A stretch of DNA of 18,648 bases, from assembly GCA_964553915.1 (NCBI GenBank), contig CAZKMM010000043.1, positions 1 to 18,648 on the forward strand, given 5' to 3'. Shown in pieces: positions 14,927 through 18,648 of this stretch. The notes under the pieces were generated by a model. That model worked only from the letters and a program-made list of their open reading frames with translations. It was not told the origin of the DNA and did no database searches. Origin of the DNA: CAZKMM01 sp964553915 (GTDB taxonomy: Bacteria; RBG-13-61-14; DRUE01). Position 1 is the stretch's first letter, and each line of letters starts with the position of its first letter. The position numbers were made by a program, and so were the translations under genes.

Positions 14927-17061
14927 TCCTGACCGCTCCGGAATAAGATTAAAATCTCCAGCCCCAGAAGAAGAATCAGCCCGAGGAGGAAATAAGAATG
15001 AATGGGCTTTTTGATTTTTTCCTGCTGAGTTTTTGCTTGTGCTTGCTGGGTTTGAGTTTTTTCGCTTTCCAGATAGATTGCCTGAGCCGGGATGAGCTTT
15101 TTCAATTCTCTAAAAGATATTTTTCTCAGGTCAGATTCTTCTGGATTTAACCCTACCGAAAGAATCAGGTCTGCATTTATCTTTTTGAGAGGTTCAGTTC
15201 TGGGTAGATAGAAGAAATAGTAAATTCCCGGAGCAGGCAGGGAGGGAATTCTTATCAGGTTCTTTTCTCCGGTTTTTTCCGGACGAAGGCGGAATTCTCT
15301 GCTGGTGCTGGTTTGTATCAGTGCAGAGTTTTTTTCCGAAGGGAGCAAAAGCTCAATTTGTTCTCCCACCAGGCTCTGGGTGGGGCTGGCTTCTAAAAGT
15401 GCTCCTGCCAGATACAGAACAATTTGATGGAATAAAGGAAGATATACCGGATAAATACAGAGGTCATTCCAGTCCCGGTCAATCGTGGAGGCAAATACCA
15501 TTACCCTGCCTTTCCCAAAGCTTTTTTCTACCAGTAATGGGGTGCGGTCATTAAGCTCCAGCACTACATCGTTTCTGGGAGCAAAGCTATGGGCAAAAAG
15601 GAAGAATTTATAAAAATTCGCCCGGGAAGGGTCGCCCTGGCTCAGGGAGGAAAAAGGCATTAAAACCGGATGCCGGTCAGGAGAGCCAATAAAACCGGAA
15701 GCGATATGAAGGGGCTGAACTTCTGATTTTGCCTCTGCCCCGGCAAAGGGAACTTTCACTCCCCGGAGCTGGCGGGGAAGAAGCTCTGCCAGCATTTGAT
15801 TATATCTTTCTGGCTCCACCTTATCTCCCAGGGTGATTAAAAGCCCCCCTCCTTTCTGGACAAACTGGCGGGTCTGCTCAGCTTCTTTTTGGTTCAAAAG
15901 CGCACAATTTGCCAGTATTAAAACCTGAAAGCTGGTTAAATCTTCCTGCTCCAGCATTGATTCGCTAATTACCTTGGGGTCTATCCTGCTCAGAGCATTC
16001 AGCCTGGGATTAAGAGCCCGCTCCAAAAAATAGCTCTCTCGCTCCAGAGCCGGCCGGGACCAGTCTCCATCAACAATCAGAGCTTTTACTCTTCCTCCTG
16101 CCCGGAGATGAAAATAAGCCAGATTATCTTCAAAAAGAGAATCATTTTTTCCCAGTTCTATTTTCCCTTCCGCAACAATTCCTTCACTTAAAGAGATGGT
16201 GAATTTTTTTTCTTTTGCCTGGTAGGGGCGAAGCTGAATTGTTCCTCGTGCTAGAATTTCTTCTCCCAGCCATAGTTTTAAAGGGAGCTCTTCGCTTTCA
16301 GGAGAAAAATTATATACCATCACTGAAACCGTAATTTCACTGGCTCCGGTTCGCTCAATTTCTACTCTGCCCAGAGCAAAATTTTTGGATTCTTCTTTTT
16401 GGGCAAGGTCGTAAAAATAAATCTCACCCTTAAATTCTTCCAGTTTCTGGAAAGGAGCAAAGCTGGTTTTCTGCAAATCAGAGATGACAAAAATTTTTTT
16501 CTCTCTTTCCAGTTCGGGCTCAAGGATTTTTTCTGCCTGTTCAATGCTGGTAAGGAGCTGAGCAGGAAGAAAGGTTGGCTTGGCTTGTTCCAGTTTCTTT
16601 CTCAGCTCTGAAGGGTTTTCTCCTACCAGAGCTTTTCCAGAAGCCGGAAGAAGCAGACCGAGCCGGTCTAGTTCTGAGCTCTGGAGCAGGAAACCTTCCA
16701 GTAATTTTTTGCCCTGCTCAAACAGGGATTTTCCTTCTTTTTTCCTCCTCATACTCAGAGAATCATCAAGGATAAAAACCATTGCTTTAGGAGCTTTTCC
16801 CAGGGCAAGATGAGGGGCAGAAATTAACCGGTAAGGTCCTGCCAGTGCCAGCACCAGAGAAGCAATTACCATCATCCTTACCATCAGGAGCAGATACTCC
16901 CAGAATCTTCTTCTCCTTCGGGTCTGCTCCTCAGCATCTAAAAGCAAAAGGATTGCCCCAAAAGGAATTCTTCTTGCCCGTCTTCTCTGCCAGAGATGAA
17001 TCAGCAGGGGAATCAGCACTGCAAAAAGTCCCCAGAGGTATGAAGGAGAAGCAAAGTTCAT
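14923..17061 (-). CDS. BatA-type VWA membrane protein
   Basis: A 712-residue protein with a typical BatA/aerotolerance-regulator N-terminus: FASPSYLWGLFAVLIPLLIHLWQ, then a basic stretch and a second transmembrane segment near 56-75. A VWA domain with MIDAS DDSLS (Asp99, Ser101, Ser103) and an ISDLQ site (193-197) follows. A beta-rich region leads to an amidotransferase-like segment (about 325-415) with a KGGGLLI loop (404-409), and a single C-terminal transmembrane helix (about 688-706) ends the protein. It is the larger, BatA-plus-extension form common in this cluster, not the short BatA of Bacteroides. It overlaps DUF58 and DUF4159 genes by ATGA. Such proteins are thought to be MoxR clients or partners at the inner membrane; the exact role is unknown. 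Confidence 0.9.
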   Translation of the reverse strand: MNFASPSYLWGLFAVLIPLLIHLWQRRRARRIPFGAILLLLDAEEQTRRRRRFWEYLLLMVRMMVIASLVLALAGPYRLISAPHLALGKAPKAMVFILDDSLSMRRKKEGKSLFEQGKKLLEGFLLQSSELDRLGLLLPASGKALVGENPSELRKKLEQAKPTFLPAQLLTSIEQAEKILEPELEREKKIFVISDLQKTSFAPFQKLEEFKGEIYFYDLAQKEESKNFALGRVEIERTGASEITVSVMVYNFSPESEELPLKLWLGEEILARGTIQLRPYQAKEKKFTISLSEGIVAEGKIELGKNDSLFEDNLAYFHLRAGGRVKALIVDGDWSRPALERESYFLERALNPRLNALSRIDPKVISESMLEQEDLTSFQVLILANCALLNQKEAEQTRQFVQKGGGLLITLGDKVEPERYNQMLAELLPRQLRGVKVPFAGAEAKSEVQPLHIASGFIGSPDRHPVLMPFSSLSQGDPSRANFYKFFLFAHSFAPRNDVVLELNDRTPLLVEKSFGKGRVMVFASTIDRDWNDLCIYPVYLPLFHQIVLYLAGALLEASPTQSLVGEQIELLLPSEKNSALIQTSTSREFRLRPEKTGEKNLIRIPSLPAPGIYYFFYLPRTEPLKKINADLILSVGLNPEESDLRKISFRELKKLIPAQAIYLESEKTQTQQAQAKTQQEKIKKPIHSYFLLGLILLLGLEILILFRSGQE

Positions 17062-17978
17062 CTTCTGCTCCGCCTCCAGCGCCGTTGTGCCCGGCGTAAA
17101 AGATATTCAGTGAGAATCTGCACCGGGTCCTGAGCAGTAGAGATGCTCTGGTAGTCTATTTCCAGCTCTGCTCCGAGCCTCTCCAGAGATTCTCTCAAGC
17201 GGTTTAACCGCTTAAGATAGGTTTTCCTCAACTGGTGGGGGTCAATTAAAATTCTTCCTTCAGCTTCCAGCCCCTCAAACCAGCTCAATCCCCGAAAAGG
17301 AAATTCCAGCTCTTCGGGACTTAAAATTTGAAAGAGAATCAGCTCTGCTCCCCGATGCCGGAGCAATTTAATGCTCTTTTCCAGTTGATTTTGTGGCTCT
17401 AAAAAATCGCTGACCAGAACTAACAAAGAGCGGGCAGGAATTCTGCTGGCAAGCTCAGAGAGATTTTTTGCCAGCTGAGTTTTTCCCAGAGGATGGTTTT
17501 GGGCAAATAGTTGGCAAAGTGCCAGAAAATGCCTCTCTCCGCTTCTCGCCGGCACCCAGAGAAGCTCTCCCTGAGAAATCACCCCAGCACCCACCTCATC
17601 TCCCTGACGAAGTAAAAGCCAGCTGAGGGCAAGAGCAAGGATTTGCCCGTAGTCAAATTTGTTTAAGAGCTTTTTCTCCGGGGGATATGCCATAGACCCG
17701 CTGGCATCTAGGAGTAGATATGCCCGAATTCTGGTCTCATCTTCAAACTGCTTGATAAAATACCGGTCGGTCTTGGCATAAAGCTTCCAGTCAATCAGCC
17801 TGATTTCATCTCCCGGGGCATAAGGTTTATGCTCGGAAAATTCTATGCTCGTCCCCCGATGCCGGGAGCGGTGAATTCCAATTAAAACTCCTTCTGCCAC
17901 CTCCCGGGCTTTAAGCTCCAGCTCTTTTGCCCGCTCCAGCAGTTCTAAGGTTTGCTCTCTGCCTTTTCCCAGAAACAT
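17058..17978 (-). CDS. DUF58/VWA-domain protein
   Basis: A 306-residue protein of the DUF58 family, usually encoded next to MoxR ATPases. The DUF58 hallmark YAPGDEIRLIDW (53-64) is followed by KLYAKTDRYFIKQFEDE and a VWA MIDAS motif DASGS (91-95). A second site, LVSDFLEP, is also present. There is no transmembrane segment or signal, so it is cytoplasmic and probably works with the MoxR ATPase on envelope substrates. The start is 2 bases after the moxR stop and the end overlaps the BatA-type gene by ATGA, so the operon is tightly coupled. Confidence 0.93.
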   Translation of the reverse strand: MFLGKGREQTLELLERAKELELKAREVAEGVLIGIHRSRHRGTSIEFSEHKPYAPGDEIRLIDWKLYAKTDRYFIKQFEDETRIRAYLLLDASGSMAYPPEKKLLNKFDYGQILALALSWLLLRQGDEVGAGVISQGELLWVPARSGERHFLALCQLFAQNHPLGKTQLAKNLSELASRIPARSLLVLVSDFLEPQNQLEKSIKLLRHRGAELILFQILSPEELEFPFRGLSWFEGLEAEGRILIDPHQLRKTYLKRLNRLRESLERLGAELEIDYQSISTAQDPVQILTEYLLRRAQRRWRRSRR

Positions 17979-17980
17979 TT

Positions 17981-18648
17981 TTATTTGGATTCTTCAGGCA
18001 CATACTGAAGGAGTTTCTGGATAATCTGGCTGGAATCTATCCCTTCTGCTTCTGCCCGGTAGTTGACAATAATCCGATGCTTGAGCACCGGCTCTGCCAG
18101 TGCCCGGACATCCTCACAGCTTACCGCAAATCTGCCGTTGAGCAGAGCCCGGGCTTTGCCTCCCAGAATCAAATACTGGCTGGCTCTGGGACCTGCTCCC
18201 CAGGCAACCCATTCCCGAATAAAATCCGGAGCCAGCGGGTCCCCGGGTCTGCTGGAGCGAACCAGCCGAACCGCATAGCTGATAACATAATCTGCCACCG
18301 GCACCCGGCGGACCAGTTCTTGAAGCTCCAGGATTCTTTCCCGGTCTAAAATTTTTTTCAGCTCCGGCTCCTGCCAGCCAGTAGTGGTGCGGACGATTTC
18401 CATCTCTTCTTCCAGCTCCGGATAATGGACATCAATTTGAAACATAAACCGGTCCAGCTGTGCCTCAGGAAGAGGATAGGTTCCTTCCTGCTCAATCGGA
18501 TTTTGAGTGGCAAAAACCAGAAAAGGAAGTTCCAGCTTATAGGTAATTCCTCCGGCGGTCACCTGATATTCCTGCATACTTTGCAGTAAAGCCGCTTGAG
18601 TTTTGGGAGAGGTGCGGTTGATTTCATCTGCTAGAATTACATTGGCAA
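17981..18648 (-). CDS. moxR: MoxR-family AAA+ ATPase, 5' end off the window
   Basis: The C-terminal roughly 221 residues of a MoxR-type AAA+ ATPase. Visible are the Walker B segment VILADEINR followed by TSPKTQAALLQSMQEYQVT, the sensor 1 region FLVFATQNPIEQEGTYPLPEAQLDRFMF, and the C-terminal lid with a WGAGPRASQYLILGGKARALL stretch. Walker A and the start lie beyond base 18648, so this is a fragment by window edge, not a broken gene. The Met at 18577 is internal. MoxR ATPases are thought to insert cofactors or remodel VWA-domain partners. It precedes DUF58, BatA, DUF4159 and the 773-residue VWA gene on the same strand. Confidence 0.95.
   Translation of the reverse strand, partial: ANVILADEINRTSPKTQAALLQSMQEYQVTAGGITYKLELPFLVFATQNPIEQEGTYPLPEAQLDRFMFQIDVHYPELEEEMEIVRTTTGWQEPELKKILDRERILELQELVRRVPVADYVISYAVRLVRSSRPGDPLAPDFIREWVAWGAGPRASQYLILGGKARALLNGRFAVSCEDVRALAEPVLKHRIIVNYRAEAEGIDSSQIIQKLLQYVPEESK

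Noticed and set aside
17927..18349. 140-codon + strand reading frame
   Set aside because: It lies antisense to DUF58 and moxR, both with recognised domains.

Overview
The window carries 17 protein-coding genes and no RNA genes, mobile elements or CRISPR arrays. It is very compact: most genes overlap by an ATGA or TAATG junction, and the largest gap between genes is about 65 bases. The organism is probably an uncultured diderm (Gram-negative) bacterium. Supporting this are an M48 lipoprotein-like or secreted protease, an ECF sigma factor with a membrane zinc-finger anti-sigma factor, a FecR-domain secreted protein, Tat-type signal peptides and a MoxR/DUF58/BatA-type cluster. The coding strand is purine-rich in both halves. 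An Aminicenantes-, Omnitrophota- or WOR-3-like candidate phylum would fit, but the phylum cannot be fixed from the sequence alone.

Left half (1-6954, + strand). This is one continuous, largely translationally coupled run: a CcdA-like disulfide/electron relay membrane protein, an endonuclease IV-like TIM barrel protein, a GlpC/HdrD-type double [4Fe-4S] CCG-domain protein, a small secreted protein, an M48 zinc metalloprotease, an MFS transporter, an ECF sigma factor, its anti-sigma factor, and a secreted coiled-coil protein with a perfect Shine-Dalgarno of its own. A strong intrinsic terminator at 6975-7014 closes the run. The promoter lies outside the window. The sigma/anti-sigma/coiled-coil triad looks like an envelope-stress module, and the small secreted protein and the M48 protease look like a partner pair.

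Right half (7021-18648, - strand, read right to left). The first block is moxR (its 5' end runs off the window), DUF58, a BatA-type VWA membrane protein, a DUF4159 protein and a second large VWA/glutamine-amidotransferase-like membrane protein, all touching or overlapping. This is the known MoxR-associated VWA cluster: an AAA+ ATPase thought to act with VWA proteins on cell-envelope targets. Next come a FecR-domain protein with a long helical tail and a DUF1847 cysteine-rich protein, each with a TATAAT-type promoter candidate in the gap before it. The strand ends with a Tat-exported GH63-like glycosidase and a sulfatase-superfamily lipoprotein that share one base. The last two look like a small export/glycan-processing pair.

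No clearly new system is visible. The points most worth a second look are the small secreted protein coupled to the M48 protease, the ECF sigma/anti-sigma/coiled-coil triad, the FecR protein with its helical tail beside the VWA cluster, and the tandem architectural paralogy inside the VWA cluster.
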